Source: JAGLSB01 sp023135955 (lineage in GTDB: Bacteria; Bacteroidota; Bacteroidia; Bacteroidales; GCA-2748055). From it: DNA of 7,259 nt. Shown here one piece after another: positions 6,830 to 7,259 of this stretch. The stretch covers positions 1 to 7,259 of the forward strand of contig DAOVIO010000190.1 of assembly GCA_030673645.1 (NCBI GenBank). The letters are read 5' to 3'. Within the stretch, counting starts at the first letter, position 1; each line of letters starts with the position of its first letter. The notes under the pieces were generated by a model. That model did not search any database and had not been told where the DNA came from. It saw nothing but the letters and a program-made list of their open reading frames with translations. The position numbers were made by a program, and so were the translations under genes.

Positions 6830-6864
6830 CAAAAATACTAGCTACGATTTTCATGTCCTATAAA
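6830..6864 (-). promoter_or_regulatory. Candidate Bacteroidota promoter for the leftward four-gene set
   Basis: On the - strand TATTTTTG (6830-6837) is an exact match to the Bacteroidota -7 element TAnnTTTG, followed by C as often seen. A weak upstream element TTTA (6861-6864, one mismatch to TTTG) lies 23 bp away. Transcription would start near 6823, giving a leader of about 38 nt before the ATG at 6785. No operator was recognised. Confidence 0.55.
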
Positions 6865-7096
6865 ACAGGTATTGTTGAGCACGTGGTTTGAGCTGAATTA
6901 TTATAGTTTTTTTTCTATGAAATAATAGGGGAGGAGCTGGAGGAAATTCTGGTCAAGTTTTGAGAGGGTCAATGTAAATTCTATAAATCAAAGGGAATAA
7001 TACTTTATTCAACCCCACAACCCGGAGGATTCATAAGAGATGATTTGAATAGAATAAGTTTCTATATGTCAGTATATCAATTAGATGAAATTTTAA
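6838..7096. other. Non-coding stretch with no recognised gene
   Basis: Apart from the weak upstream promoter element at 6861-6864, I see no gene, RNA or strong repeat here. A + strand frame is open from 6964 to the TAA at 7131-7133 but has no good start codon (the only ATG is late) and resembles nothing I know. The region separates the start of the leftward gene set from the end of the gene entering on the right. Confidence 0.6.
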
Positions 7097-7124
7097 ACCT
7101 CGGAGGTCTTAAGACCTCCGAGGT
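7097..7124. repeat. 28-bp perfect palindrome with nested symmetry (REP-like; possible terminator)
   Basis: The two halves, ACCTCGGAGGTCTT and AAGACCTCCGAGGT, are exact reverse complements with no spacer. Each outer 11-mer (ACCTC-G-GAGGT and ACCTC-C-GAGGT) is itself a palindrome around one base, and the two flank CTTAAG. It is strikingly GC-rich in AT-rich surroundings. It lies 6 bp after the stop of the - strand gene entering from the right and is followed on that strand by TTAAAATTT, so it could end that transcript. GC-rich palindromes of this type recur between genes in Bacteroidota as REP-like elements, as far as I recall. Confidence 0.85.
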
Positions 7125-7130
7125 GGGGTG

Positions 7131-7259
7131 TTAAGAAATTTCCCTTTCCAAAATTTTTTCACACCCTTCTTTTTGGAGAAAGTATTTTCGTTTGGCTAAA
7201 TTAGTTATACCAATATTGTGTTTAGTCCACTTTGCAATGTCTATATTTCTCGAGTGTTC
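7131..7259 (-). CDS. C-terminal end of an unidentified protein (5' end outside window)
   Basis: On the - strand the last 42 codons read without a stop from the right edge to TAA at 7131-7133. The visible segments include HSRNIDIAKWTKHNIGI, then TNLAKRKYFLQKEG and CEKILEREIS. The composition (charged, helix-prone, one Trp, one Cys) and the clean stop just before a hairpin argue for real coding sequence. No motif allowed me to name the family. It is not in frame with anything else in the window and is separated from the leftward gene set by about 345 bp, so it probably forms a separate transcript that ends at the palindrome. Confidence 0.6.
   Translation of the reverse strand, partial: EHSRNIDIAKWTKHNIGITNLAKRKYFLQKEGCEKILEREIS

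Noticed and set aside
6964..7133. A + strand open frame that runs through the palindrome to TAA
   Set aside because: It has no suitable start codon, resembles no known protein, and its last part is just the palindrome translated.

Overview
The window looks like a piece of chromosome from a member of the Bacteroidota, probably a free-living or marine, possibly anaerobic lineage. The reasons are the AT-rich sequence, starts with A-rich leaders and no strong Shine-Dalgarno, one good match to the Bacteroidota -7 promoter element (TAnnTTTG), a lipoprotein sulfatase of the serine-maturation type, and a hybrid-style sensor kinase tail. The exact genus cannot be told from this sequence.

Left part, + strand (1-4157). 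The window opens inside a sensor histidine kinase, of which only the segment after the phospho-acceptor histidine is present. It is followed by two exported hydrolases: a lipoprotein sulfatase (ATG at 748) and, 83 bp later, a PhoD-like metallophosphatase with a cleavable signal peptide. Together they look like a small module for removing sulfate and phosphate from external organic matter. About 200 bp of non-coding DNA follows. It holds what looks like the leftover N-terminus of another lipoprotein gene (4222-4317).

Right part, - strand (6837 down to 4360). Four genes read leftwards with short gaps: a NifX/MTH1175-like small protein, a class I SAM methyltransferase, a thioredoxin-like protein and a thioredoxin reductase. 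A good Bacteroidota -7 element (6830-6837) sits upstream of the first gene. A GC-rich hairpin with a T-rich tail lies between the thioredoxin-like gene and the reductase. The redox pair is unusual on both sides. In the thioredoxin-like protein the CGPC active site is replaced by MGPM, with cysteines at shifted positions. The reductase keeps its CATC redox centre but has lost all three arginines of the HRRxxxR motif that normally binds the 2'-phosphate of NADPH. This suggests a dedicated redox relay with a non-standard electron donor and a non-standard partner, coupled to a metal- or cluster-binding protein and a methyltransferase. It is the best candidate here for something undescribed.

Far right (6838-7259). 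About 290 bp without a recognisable gene is followed by a 28-bp perfect palindrome with nested symmetry (7097-7124). After it comes the last 42 codons of a - strand gene that enters from outside the window; its family was not recognised.
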